This document shows, piece by piece, positions 16,392-24,371 of a stretch of DNA of 64,000 nt. The notes under the pieces are model-generated. The model worked only from the letters and a program-made list of their open reading frames with translations. It did not search any database and was not told the origin of the DNA. Source of the stretch: CAVYUC01 sp963783085 (GTDB taxonomy: Bacteria > Bacteroidota > Bacteroidia > Bacteroidales > Prolixibacteraceae); assembly GCA_963783085.1 (NCBI GenBank), contig CAWAMJ010000022.1:29206-93205 (forward strand). Reading direction: 5' to 3'. The position numbers were made by a program, and so were the translations under genes. Within the stretch, counting starts at the first letter, position 1, and each line of letters begins with the position of its first letter.

Positions 16392-17972
16392 TTACCGTTT
16401 ATATTTTTCAGCTACTTCTTTGGCAACGTTTCTCAAAGTTCCTTCAATTTGTTCATCCAATTTGCCGTCGCGCAATGAATCCAGAACATCACGGTGCTGT
16501 ATCTCCAAAATTTCAAGGAAATCAGATTCGAATTCTTTTACTTTCTCAATCGGAACATTGCGCAACAATTCTTTGGTCCCACAGTAAATGATAGCAACCT
16601 GATGTTCGATTTTCATTGGGGAATATTGTCCCTGTTTCAGGATTTCGACATTTTTTCGTCCTTTGTCGAGCACACGCATCGTAGCCGCATCGAGGTCGGA
16701 ACCAAATTTGGCAAAAGCTTCCAGTTCGCGGAATTGTGCCTGGTCGAGTTTTAACGTCCCGGCAATTTTTTTCATCGATTTGATTTGAGCGCTGCCACCC
16801 ACACGAGACACCGAAATACCAACGTTGATTGCAGGACGGATACCTGAATTGAAGAGGTTCGATTCGAGAAAAATTTGTCCGTCGGTGATGGAAATTACGT
16901 TTGTTGGAATATAGGCCGAAACGTCGCCTGCCTGAGTTTCAATGATTGGCAAAGCTGTTAATGAACCGCCGCCTTTTACTTTGTCTTTTAAAACTTCCGG
17001 CAAATCGTTCATTTTGGCTGCAATTTCGTCTGATTCGATGATTTTTGCAGCACGTTCCAGCAAGCGGGAGTGCAGGTAAAATACATCGCCCGGATATGCT
17101 TCACGGCCTGGCGGACGGCGCAGCAACAGCGAAACTTCGCGGTATGAAACCGCCTGCTTCGAAAGATCATCGTAAATAATCAGGGCATCGCGACCGGTGT
17201 CGCGGAAATATTCGCCAATGGAAGCCCCTGCATAAGGTGCATAAAACTGAAGTGCAGCAGGGTCTGAGGCTGTGGCCATCACAATCACGGTATAATCCAG
17301 TGCGCCATATTTTTCGAGGGTCGCAGCAATGTTTGCCACGGTGGAACCTTTTTGGCCCACAGCTACATAAATACAGTAAACCGGTTTGCCTTTTTCGTAG
17401 TTTTCGCGTTGATTAATAATGGTGTCGATGGCAACTGCGGTTTTACCGGTCTGGCGGTCGCCGATGATCAGTTCCCGCTGTCCGCGTCCGATAGGGATCA
17501 TCGCGTCGATTGCTTTCAACCCGGTTTGCAGCGGCTGTTTTACCGGCTGACGGTAAATTACGCCCGGAGCTTTTCTTTCGAGCGGCATTTCATACAATTC
17601 ACCCTCAATTGGTCCTTTTCCGTCAAGTGGTTCGCCAATGGTATTTATTACACGTCCCAGCAACTTTTCCCCTACATTGATAGATGCAATTCGTTGCGTC
17701 CGTTTTACGGTATCCCCTTCTTTAATTTGTTCTGAAGGGCCCAGCAAAACAACACCCACATTATCTTCTTCCAGGTTAAGTACAATGCCTTTCATGCCGT
17801 TTTCAAATTCTACCATCTCATTGGCTTCCACGTTCGAAAGGCCATAGATGCGGGCAATTCCATCGCCTACTTGCAGCACGGTACCCACTTCTTCCAATTC
17901 GGCTTCCGATTTAAAGCCTTCCAGTTGTTGTTTTAGTATTTCTGATACTTCTGCAGGTTTTATATTCGCCAT
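16392..17972 (-). CDS. atpA: F1F0-ATP synthase alpha subunit
   Basis: 526 residues, a normal length. The nucleotide-binding domain has GDRQTGKTAVAIDTI (P-loop of the non-catalytic site) and the ALIIYDDLSKQAVSYREVSLLLRRPPGREAYP region split over residues about 265-300, with the arginine of the catalytic interface in VGISVSRVGGSAQ. The N-terminal beta barrel starts MANIKPAEVSEILKQQLEGF. It pairs with a beta subunit that is not in this window. The gap to atpH is 29 bases. Confidence 0.98.
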   Translation of the reverse strand: MANIKPAEVSEILKQQLEGFKSEAELEEVGTVLQVGDGIARIYGLSNVEANEMVEFENGMKGIVLNLEEDNVGVVLLGPSEQIKEGDTVKRTQRIASINVGEKLLGRVINTIGEPLDGKGPIEGELYEMPLERKAPGVIYRQPVKQPLQTGLKAIDAMIPIGRGQRELIIGDRQTGKTAVAIDTIINQRENYEKGKPVYCIYVAVGQKGSTVANIAATLEKYGALDYTVIVMATASDPAALQFYAPYAGASIGEYFRDTGRDALIIYDDLSKQAVSYREVSLLLRRPPGREAYPGDVFYLHSRLLERAAKIIESDEIAAKMNDLPEVLKDKVKGGGSLTALPIIETQAGDVSAYIPTNVISITDGQIFLESNLFNSGIRPAINVGISVSRVGGSAQIKSMKKIAGTLKLDQAQFRELEAFAKFGSDLDAATMRVLDKGRKNVEILKQGQYSPMKIEHQVAIIYCGTKELLRNVPIEKVKEFESDFLEILEIQHRDVLDSLRDGKLDEQIEGTLRNVAKEVAEKYKR

Positions 17973-18001
17973 CGTCTGTTATTTTATCGCGGATTTTTGG
18001 A

Positions 18002-18550
18002 TTATTTTATATCTGTTTTCAGTAGTTTCTGTTTTATCTTGTTGAGCTGCGTTGCCACGCTGGCATCAAATTGTTTGTCGCCGACCCGCAAAATGAGGCC
18101 GCCAATAATTTCAGGATTTATGTTTCCGGAGAGCTCAACTTTTGCGTGCAACTCTTTTTCGAGCACCGACTGTATTTTATCAAACGTTTCGCCGTCTACT
18201 TTCGATGCCGTTGTCAGACGCGCCGGTTTGATGTTTTGGTCTTTTCGGGTGAAAGATATAAAGTTCCTGCAAATTCCCGGAATATAAGCTTCGCGTTTGT
18301 TACGGGTAATTAACCGAAGGAAATTCAGCGTCAGTTCATTCACTTTCCCGCTAAAAATTGAATTTATCAGTTGGATTTTCCTGGAAGTTTTAATAACCGG
18401 ACTTTCCAGCAAAAGTCTGAATTCTTCAGAGTTCTCATATATATTGGATATGAGTTCAATGTCATCTTTCAACGCCGGGAGTGAATTTTTTTCCCTGGCC
18501 AATGAAAAAAATGCTTTTGCGTACCGTACCGAAATTGCGCTTTGATCCAT
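18002..18550 (-). CDS. atpH: F1F0-ATP synthase delta subunit
   Basis: 182 residues. It starts MDQSAISVRYAKAFFSLARE, the delta/OSCP first helix, and has the typical ISRKIQL-like and late GGLILRVGDKQFDASV segment, which forms the C-terminal beta-strand region that binds the b subunit. The protein sits on top of F1 and connects it to the peripheral stalk. It is separated from atpF by three bases, so translation is probably coupled. Confidence 0.95.
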   Translation of the reverse strand: MDQSAISVRYAKAFFSLAREKNSLPALKDDIELISNIYENSEEFRLLLESPVIKTSRKIQLINSIFSGKVNELTLNFLRLITRNKREAYIPGICRNFISFTRKDQNIKPARLTTASKVDGETFDKIQSVLEKELHAKVELSGNINPEIIGGLILRVGDKQFDASVATQLNKIKQKLLKTDIK

Positions 18551-18553
18551 AAA

Positions 18554-19048
18554 TTAACTCAACTTAATATCGTCAATCAAACCTTCCACTATTTTTTCCT
18601 GTTCACCCTTGTTTTGCAACTGTTTCCGAATAACTTTTTCAGCAATCATAACCGAGAGTTCCACAACCTGTTTTTTAATTTCGCCAATGGCTGCCGTTTT
18701 TTCTGATTCGATTTGCTGCCGTGCGTGTTCGATGCTTTTTTGAGCTTCCTGATTGGCTTTTTCTTTGGCTTCCGCTACAATTTTGTCTTTTAAGTCTTTG
18801 GCCTCTCTCAGGATGATATCCCTTTCTTTTCGGGCTTCGGCAATGATTTTTTCATTGTCTGCTTTTAGCTCGGCTACTTCTTTTTTTGCTTCTTCGGCAG
18901 AATTCAATGCATTGGCAATCGATTCTTCACGTTCCTTCAGAGCATTTAAAATCGGTTTCCAGGCAAATTTTCTGAGAACGAACAGGACAATCCCAAAAAT
19001 GATGAACATCCAAACGATTGTGCCGGGATTCGGTGTTACTAAACCCAT
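18554..19048 (-). CDS. atpF: F1F0-ATP synthase b subunit
   Basis: 164 residues. One N-terminal membrane helix (about 10-28, IVWMFIIFGIVLFVLRKFAW) continues into a long charged helix with few breaks, rich in Ala, Glu and Lys (REESIANALNSAEEAKKEV), the peripheral stalk dimer. This length and pattern fit a classical b subunit. Only one b gene is visible, so a homodimer is expected. It lies three bases from atpH and 68 from atpE. Confidence 0.96.
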   Translation of the reverse strand: MGLVTPNPGTIVWMFIIFGIVLFVLRKFAWKPILNALKEREESIANALNSAEEAKKEVAELKADNEKIIAEARKERDIILREAKDLKDKIVAEAKEKANQEAQKSIEHARQQIESEKTAAIGEIKKQVVELSVMIAEKVIRKQLQNKGEQEKIVEGLIDDIKLS

Positions 19049-19116
19049 AACTTCAATTTTTTAGTGAAAGGCAACTAAATCCCGGCAATCCCGGGATTTG
19101 TCGCCAAATTTGTTTG

Positions 19117-19380
19117 CTAAACGAAAATAACGAGCGCACAAATGATCACAGCAAAGAAGGCAACACCTTCTATCAATGCTGCCGCAACGATCATGTTTGA
19201 GCGGATATCACCGCCTGCTTCGGGTTGGCGTGCAATAGCTTCCATGGCGCTGGCACCGATACGTCCGATACCTATACCTGCACCAATTGCAGCTAATCCA
19301 GCTCCCAAGGCAGCACCCATTTTACCGATGGTAGCACCGGCAGCCGCTTGTAGCAATACAGTTAAAATTGCTGATAACAT
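19117..19380 (-). CDS. atpE: F1F0-ATP synthase c subunit
   Basis: 87 residues, a two-helix hairpin. The first helix is glycine-rich (LGAGLAAIGAGIGIGRIGAS), the polar loop is ARQPEAGG, and the second helix carries the ion-binding carboxylate in ALIEGVAFFAVI. The residues around it lack the Gln and Ser/Thr partners typical of sodium-binding c rings (the first helix has no Gln at the matching site, and EG rather than ES follows), so a proton ring is expected. Ring size cannot be told from sequence. Confidence 0.96.
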   Translation of the reverse strand: MLSAILTVLLQAAAGATIGKMGAALGAGLAAIGAGIGIGRIGASAMEAIARQPEAGGDIRSNMIVAAALIEGVAFFAVIICALVIFV

Positions 19381-19404
19381 AGCTTTAATTTTTAAAAGTT
19401 ACTA

Positions 19405-20526
19405 TTAGTGATGATCTGCTATCGCCATTCCAAAATAGAGCGCCGATAACAGGGTGAAAACATAAGCTTGTATAAACGAAACCAAAACATCGAGCAGCAG
19501 GATAAAAGCCGAAAATGCGATAGAAACCACACTTACGCCATAACCCGCAGCCGCTCCGGCCATACTGCCGAAAATAAAGATAAGGCTCACAAAAACGGTT
19601 ACTATCATGTGGCCGGCCATCATGTTTGCAAACAAACGCACCATCAAAACAAATGGCTTTGTAAATACGCTCGAAAGTTCGACAATCGGCATCAGTGGAA
19701 TCGGAAATTTTAGCCACCACGGTACTTCGGGATTGTAAATTTCCTTCCAGTAATGTTTGTTTCCGTTTGCGGTTGTAATAAAAAATGTAAATAAGGCCAG
19801 TACCATCGTTACTGCAATATTGCCGGTAACATTCGCCCCAAATGGTGGAATGGGTATCAGGCCCAACAAGTTGTTAATCAAAATAAAAAAGAACAATGTC
19901 AGCAAAAACGGCATGAACTTTTCATATTTTTTATCGCCAATAGCCGGTTTGGCAACTTCGTCGCGGATAAATAAAATGACCGGCTCGAGCAGGTTTTGCA
20001 AACCTCTTGGCGCTTTCCCGGCATTTTTGCGTGCTGACCGGGCCACCGGAATCAACATGAAAAACAGAACCAAAACCGAAACGAACACACCGGCTATTGT
20101 TTTCGTTACAGAGAAATCGAATGGTTTGCCGGCTTCATGGCCCTGTGCATCAACTTCTACAATTTTACCTTCGTTTTCTTCTGATTGCGATAGTGCGAAA
20201 CCATTGTATTTTGCATGTCCGTGAACAAACTTCGACGACATGAATATATTAAGGCGTTTGCCATTGTGCAATTCCGGATTTTTGCTGTAAAGGATAACCG
20301 GTAGCGGAATGCTGATGTGTTTGTCGCCAAACGAAACAATATGCCACTCGTGCGAGTCGGAAACATGTTCAATTACAAATTCCCCCGCCTGAAAATTTTC
20401 TTTGATATTTTCTTCCATGGTATGGCCCATAGCCTCTTCCTCCTGCCCGTGCTGAGCCCATGCAAGTGAGTAACCACCAACCGACAATACAAATACGAAA
20501 AAAACGATTTTAATATATTTTACCAT
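19405..20526 (-). CDS. atpB: F1F0-ATP synthase a subunit with long N-terminal extension
   Basis: 373 residues, over 100 more than the E. coli protein. The extra N-terminus has a signal-like helix (1-25, ending LAWAQ) and an outer domain of about 125 residues rich in His and acidic residues. It precedes the first canonical membrane helix (VFVSVLVLFFMLIPVARSA). The extension is seen in many Bacteroidota. The essential arginine is in VLMVRLFANMMAGHM, and the last helices end LLSALYFGMAIADHH. It forms the proton half-channels next to the c ring. A 179-base gap to the upstream membrane gene could hold a promoter, though none is clear. Confidence 0.96.
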   Translation of the reverse strand: MVKYIKIVFFVFVLSVGGYSLAWAQHGQEEEAMGHTMEENIKENFQAGEFVIEHVSDSHEWHIVSFGDKHISIPLPVILYSKNPELHNGKRLNIFMSSKFVHGHAKYNGFALSQSEENEGKIVEVDAQGHEAGKPFDFSVTKTIAGVFVSVLVLFFMLIPVARSARKNAGKAPRGLQNLLEPVILFIRDEVAKPAIGDKKYEKFMPFLLTLFFFILINNLLGLIPIPPFGANVTGNIAVTMVLALFTFFITTANGNKHYWKEIYNPEVPWWLKFPIPLMPIVELSSVFTKPFVLMVRLFANMMAGHMIVTVFVSLIFIFGSMAGAAAGYGVSVVSIAFSAFILLLDVLVSFIQAYVFTLLSALYFGMAIADHH

Positions 20527-20705
20527 AGGTTAATCCGGTTTTTACGGTGTTCACAAAATTAAATGTTTTTTCTTATGCCGAATGAAATATTAAAATATTT
20601 GAACGAGAATTAACAATGTTTAAAAACTTGTTTTTTCGAAAGAAGAAAATATTATTTTACCGGCAGGAGTCAAATAAAAAAATAATCGGCTCACGGGTGT
20701 GGGAT

Positions 20706-21089
20706 TTACTTTCTTTTAAAAATTTTAATCATTTCCGCCACTTCAAAAAAAGTAAATAACATGTAGAGCAACATGAGGTATATTACAAAAACCACTGCAT
20801 TATGGGGTTTTAATGCGATGTAAATAACGGCAACAATGGAATAGACAACAAGCCTCAAAAAAGTAACAACCATGCTGCTGCGCGTAAAAGCCGGTACCCC
20901 TTTTGCAGCCTGGTTTAACTGAAACGCATGTGCCAGAATAGTCATTAACAGGAAAAAAAGTAGCCCCCAGGGCATTACCGGCAGATAGTATTCAGGAATG
21001 AGCAGGTTGAATGCAAGCCAGCCGAAGAACGCAATTATTGCTGCAATGCCTGTAATTTTGACGATAAAACGCTTTAAATTGCTATTCAT
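20706..21089 (-). CDS. Four-helix membrane protein of the atp cluster (AtpI-like)
   Basis: 127 residues, four hydrophobic segments (about 9-28, 36-57, 72-92, 98-117) with short charged loops. The position before atpB and after a small AtpZ-like protein is that of the ATP synthase I/UncI type proteins, which help assemble the c ring or supply ions in other bacteria. The sequence itself shows no signature motif, so the assignment is by position, size and topology. Its start overlaps the stop of the AtpZ-like gene (21086-21089). Confidence 0.6.
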   Translation of the reverse strand: MNSNLKRFIVKITGIAAIIAFFGWLAFNLLIPEYYLPVMPWGLLFFLLMTILAHAFQLNQAAKGVPAFTRSSMVVTFLRLVVYSIVAVIYIALKPHNAVVFVIYLMLLYMLFTFFEVAEMIKIFKRK

Positions 21090-21310
21090 TTTTTCAATAG
21101 GTTACGGGTTGCATATACAATTGCGACGATTACCGAAAAAACCATCAGGACCAGCGTAAAAACATAAAAATCGTTTTTCAGCCACTGGTCAATTTTATAA
21201 CCTCCAAAAGTTCCGAATCCGATGATGGCCATCATTTCGAATCCGAGGCTTGAATAACGTATAAAGTTATCAAAGCTTTTTTTCTTCTTTTGGTTTTGCC
21301 GGTTCTTCAT
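21086..21310 (-). CDS. AtpZ-like small membrane protein
   Basis: 74 residues. A very basic N-terminus (KNRQNQKKKKSFDNF) precedes two hydrophobic helices (about 22-40 and 48-68) with GFGTFGGYKIDQWLKND between them, the AtpZ/AtpI family pattern of a glycine-rich first helix and a KxDxWL loop. Members sit upstream of atpB and are thought to help magnesium uptake or c-ring assembly. The gene starts inside the bactofilin reading frame (overlap of about 40 bases) and overlaps the next gene by four bases, so three genes are tightly coupled. Confidence 0.75.
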   Translation of the reverse strand: MKNRQNQKKKKSFDNFIRYSSLGFEMMAIIGFGTFGGYKIDQWLKNDFYVFTLVLMVFSVIVAIVYATRNLLKK

Positions 21311-21689
21311 TCTTTTCTTTTATGCCGCCCATTTTACAGGTTCCGGTAAAGATTGAACCTGGTTCAACCGACAGTTTCCCTGCAACAATATCGCCGTTTA
21401 TCCGCGCCGATGCTTTCATGGTAAGAAGTTCCGTAACATTCACTTTCCCTTTAATATAACCGGATACTTCCACGTTGTTACAATCCACTTCGCCTTCTAC
21501 TTTTCCTTTCAAACCGATTACGAGCCGGCCTTTGGCCTGAATATTACCCTTTAATTGTCCATCGATGCGTATGTCGCCATTGGCCATAATATCACCATTT
21601 ATAATGGTCCCTTCATTTAGAATGTTGATTACCTGGCCCTGAATTTCACCGTAAGGTTTAGTCATTTGCTTTGCCATCCTGAATTTCAT
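21270..21689 (-). CDS. Bactofilin family protein
   Basis: 139 residues. Residues about 15-115 form a beta-helix with a repeat of roughly 17-18 residues and many Gly, Asn, Val and Ile: GEIQGQVINILNEGTIING, GDIMANGDIRIDGQLKGNIQ, LVIGLKGKVEGEVDC, VEVSGYIKGKVNV, ARINGDIVAGKLSV. This is the bactofilin core that polymerises into filaments without nucleotide. Short charged tails flank it, the last one ending EEPAKPKEEKKL. Other in-frame ATG codons at 21677 and 21665 are possible starts. Its 3' end overlaps the AtpZ-like gene by 41 bases, an unusually long coding overlap, and it is the first gene of the atp transcript as seen here. Confidence 0.88.
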   Translation of the reverse strand: MKFRMAKQMTKPYGEIQGQVINILNEGTIINGDIMANGDIRIDGQLKGNIQAKGRLVIGLKGKVEGEVDCNNVEVSGYIKGKVNVTELLTMKASARINGDIVAGKLSVEPGSIFTGTCKMGGIKEKNEEPAKPKEEKKL

Positions 21690-21987
21690 TTTAAGTTTTT
21701 GTTCGTTTCTTTGTTGTTAAATCCTATAACTGGTATGGGTTGATGAAAATAGTAAATTTTTACATCAACCTCAAGTAAATGTTAAAAATCCGGCGAAATA
21801 TTTTAAACAGAAACCAGACGCAGTTATGTGCACACTCCAGACGAACGCTTTTCCATATTAATCCGGCACAAAACAAAGCAAATTAATGTTGTCGCTTTCT
21901 TTGTTCAAAAAAAGACTGAAAAAGGTTAGTTTAAATACTTTGGGTACAGATACGGATGTATTCAGGGGAAATTACAGGAAAACGCTT

Positions 21988-22043
21988 GCGGGAACGAAAA
22001 AAGATGGCATCTCACTGGAAATGCCATCTTTTTTCGTTCCCGC
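21988..22043 (-). terminator. Terminator with a perfect 23-base stem
   Basis: The left arm 21988-22010 and right arm 22021-22043 are exact reverse complements of 23 bases with a ten-base loop. They contain GATGGCAT/ATGCCATC beside an A6/T6 tract, which makes a bidirectional terminator core. It is about 30 bases past the rpmF stop. Apparent forward open frames over it are artefacts of this structure. Confidence 0.8.
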
Positions 22044-22072
22044 TCCGGTTTTGCAGGAGCCGGGGAAATTTT

Positions 22073-22258
22073 TTAAACTGCAATGTCTTTAATAATCACT
22101 TGTTTCCCACGGTAATATCCACATTCCGGACATATTGTATGGTATTTTACCGTTGATCCGCAGTTTGAACAACTTGCCAGGGTCGGGGCGGTAGCTTTGT
22201 AGTGCGTACGTCTTTTATCCCTTCTTGTTTTCGATATTCTGCTCTTTGGATGTGCCAT
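22073..22258 (-). CDS. rpmF: 50S ribosomal protein L32
   Basis: 61 residues. It starts MAHPKSRISKTRRDKRRTHY, the conserved L32 N-terminus, and has the zinc ribbon CSNCGS...CPECGYY (two CxxC pairs) and ends GKQVIIKDIAV. All four zinc cysteines are present, so this is the C+ form that does not depend on zinc limitation. The partner gene upstream encodes a DUF177/YceD protein 11 bases away, the classical pairing, and the strong hairpin downstream ends the transcript. Confidence 0.98.
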   Translation of the reverse strand: MAHPKSRISKTRRDKRRTHYKATAPTLASCSNCGSTVKYHTICPECGYYRGKQVIIKDIAV

Positions 22259-22269
22259 AATATTTAATT

Positions 22270-22812
22270 TTAGTTGTTATTCTTCAATTTTTTAAGTGCG
22301 TCCCACCGGGGATCGGTTTCCGGTTCCTCTTCTCCGGATTCGTGTATCTCATAATCATTTAATTTTTCCAGCATTTCGCTGTCGCATTCGCTTTCTCCTT
22401 TTTCATTTTCCGGATGTACGTGCCTCAGTGGAATGGCCAAAATAATATATTCATAAATTAACTGGGCCAGGTTTAACCGGTGTTCTTCGGGATGCACCCA
22501 CATCACATCCACATCGTCTTCCTGTTCCACTTCGCTGTATTTTACCAGAACTTCGGCTTTGTTTTTAATTTTTTGCCGGTAATTCTCCAGACAGCGATCG
22601 CAGGTGAGTTCCACCCAACCTTTCAGTTTTAACCGAACTTTCAAAAACGTGCTCCTTTTTTCAAGCGTCGTTTTCACCGAAACATCGCCAACGCTGACCT
22701 GGCTGTTTTCAAAATGCTCAAAGAACTTCGCGTCTGCTTCGAAATCAAATTCGTGCAGGCCTTCTTTAAGACCTTTAAATTCAACATCATATTTTGTTTT
22801 CCAGACCCCCAT
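22270..22812 (-). CDS. DUF177/YceD family protein
   Basis: 180 residues. The LTCDRCLENYRQKI segment near residue 63 is the conserved CxxC-containing centre of DUF177, and the acidic tail (from about 90, with MWVHPEEHRLNLAQLIYEYIIL and LRHVHP) matches the family's end. YceD is always found beside rpmF and is linked to 23S rRNA accumulation in other organisms; the mechanism is not settled. An exact promoter pair lies directly upstream and leaves a leader of about ten bases. Confidence 0.9.
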   Translation of the reverse strand: MGVWKTKYDVEFKGLKEGLHEFDFEADAKFFEHFENSQVSVGDVSVKTTLEKRSTFLKVRLKLKGWVELTCDRCLENYRQKIKNKAEVLVKYSEVEQEDDVDVMWVHPEEHRLNLAQLIYEYIILAIPLRHVHPENEKGESECDSEMLEKLNDYEIHESGEEEPETDPRWDALKKLKNNN

Positions 22813-22828
22813 TTGAAAAAAGTGGTTG

Positions 22829-22860
22829 CAAAAGTATAAATTTTTTCAAAACACCTCAAA
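22829..22860 (-). promoter_or_regulatory. Bacteroidota-type promoter of the DUF177-rpmF operon
   Basis: On the reverse strand TTTG (22857-22860) and TACTTTTG (22829-22836) are separated by 20 bases, matching TTTG-N17-23-TAnnTTTG. The start of transcription would be near 22822, about ten bases before the first codon. Confidence 0.6.
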
Positions 22861-23024
22861 AAATTAAAATTTTATTTGTTTCATTCTGATTAGCACATCA
22901 ATGACTTCATTCTTTTTTTAACAGCCCATCTGCCACTGAAAACACCTGCTTCATTTATAGCTTTCAGCGGTTTTCCGCTTTAGTTTGATTTAAATGAGAA
23001 TAGACTTTTTCGTTTAACCGTATT

Positions 23025-24236
23025 TTAATTATATCCGGATTTCCTGATTTTCTTCCCTCTGTTCAGCACAATACGGAATGTTGTTCCTTTCCCGATTTCC
23101 GATTGTTTGATGAATATTTTACCGCTGTGGTAGTTTTCGACAATACGTTTGGCCAGCGAAAGACCGAGGCCCCAGCCGCGTTTTTTTGTGGAAAAACCGG
23201 GTTGGAAAATGGTTTTAAACTGCGATTTCGGCACACCTTTTCCGGTGTCGGTAATATCCAGCACAACGATATCTTCCTTTTCGTTTAAAGTCAGCGTAAT
23301 GTGTCCGTGGTTTTCCATAGCATCGATCGCGTTTTTACAAAGGTTTTCAATCACCCACGAAAAAAGTGCGGCATTCAACGGAACTAAAACAACATCGTTT
23401 CCGCTAAATGAGGTATTAAACTTTACACGTTCCGAGGAGCGGGTCTTCAGGTAGTTGACCGTCGAAATTAAAACTTCGACGATATTGGTGGAAAGCAACT
23501 CCGGTTTGGAACCGATTTTGGAAAACCGTTCGGTAATTTTTTCCAGGCGCTGAGTATCGTTTTCAAATTCGCTGATGATTTTTTCATTGACATTTTGCAG
23601 TTTCAGCAATTCGATCCACGCCAGTAATGACGAAATGGGTGTGCCCAACTGGTGCGCAGTTTCCTTCGACATTCCTACCCAAACCTGGTTTTGCTCGGCC
23701 CGCTGCGTGGCGCTGAAAGCAAAATAAGCCACCAAAATGAAAATAATTATTACCACCAGTTGTACAAACGGATAATACCGCAGGTTTCGCAGAATATCGG
23801 ATTCGCGGAAATAAAGATACTGCGTTGTATCCTCTGAAAGCCCTATGGGAATGGGTTCGGAATAAGCTTTCATTTTTTTCAGCTCGCGGGTTAAAACCTG
23901 TTTGCGCCGTGCCGGATTGTAACTGATGTTGGCATCGCTGTTAAACGTTCCGTCGGGATTGACAATGATTATTGGAATGGTGGTGTTTTGGACGAGGATG
24001 AGGTTGATCAGGTTTAAATAATCGGTATTTAAATCCTCCATTTCGGGCGAGGAAGTTTGAATAGCCGCTTCTGCCAGTCCTTTGGTGGCTTCGGCCCAGA
24101 GTTCCACTTTTTTCCGTTCTTCGCGGGCCATTTTTTCGGTTAGCCAGTTGGTATACCAAAGGGAAGCCACCCCAATTAACACTGCCACAATCAGCAGTAA
24201 AATTTTCCCGCGTCGTCTTTTCAGGTAAATATCCAA
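23025..24236 (-). CDS. Orphan sensor histidine kinase
   Basis: 403 residues. Helices at about 11-30 and 158-176 flank a periplasmic sensor region of about 125 residues without a recognised motif. There is no HAMP. The phospho-acceptor lies in SKETAHQLGTPISSLLAW (H195), a variant H-box seen in Bacteroidota kinases. The ATPase domain has ENLCKNAIDAM (N-box), DITDTGKGVPKSQF (G1) and KRGWGLGLSLAKRIVENYH (G2). No response regulator is next to it: the neighbours are a divergent-looking gap with DUF177 on one side and dxs 135 bases away on the other. The signal is unknown. Confidence 0.88.
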   Translation of the reverse strand: MDIYLKRRRGKILLLIVAVLIGVASLWYTNWLTEKMAREERKKVELWAEATKGLAEAAIQTSSPEMEDLNTDYLNLINLILVQNTTIPIIIVNPDGTFNSDANISYNPARRKQVLTRELKKMKAYSEPIPIGLSEDTTQYLYFRESDILRNLRYYPFVQLVVIIIFILVAYFAFSATQRAEQNQVWVGMSKETAHQLGTPISSLLAWIELLKLQNVNEKIISEFENDTQRLEKITERFSKIGSKPELLSTNIVEVLISTVNYLKTRSSERVKFNTSFSGNDVVLVPLNAALFSWVIENLCKNAIDAMENHGHITLTLNEKEDIVVLDITDTGKGVPKSQFKTIFQPGFSTKKRGWGLGLSLAKRIVENYHSGKIFIKQSEIGKGTTFRIVLNRGKKIRKSGYN

Positions 24237-24371
24237 AGTTTGGCTTTTATATTATATTGAACGAGAACGACAGAAATATAGAAATATTATATAAAATTCA
24301 TGTGATGATTGCCCATTAAAATCCTTTGGATGAGTTTTCGGAAGAATCGGTTCAGCTGAAATAAAGCAGCA

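Noticed and set aside
21886..22156. Forward open frames of 66-68 codons
   Set aside because: They run over the 23-base terminator stem and the end of rpmF and have no recognisable sequence.
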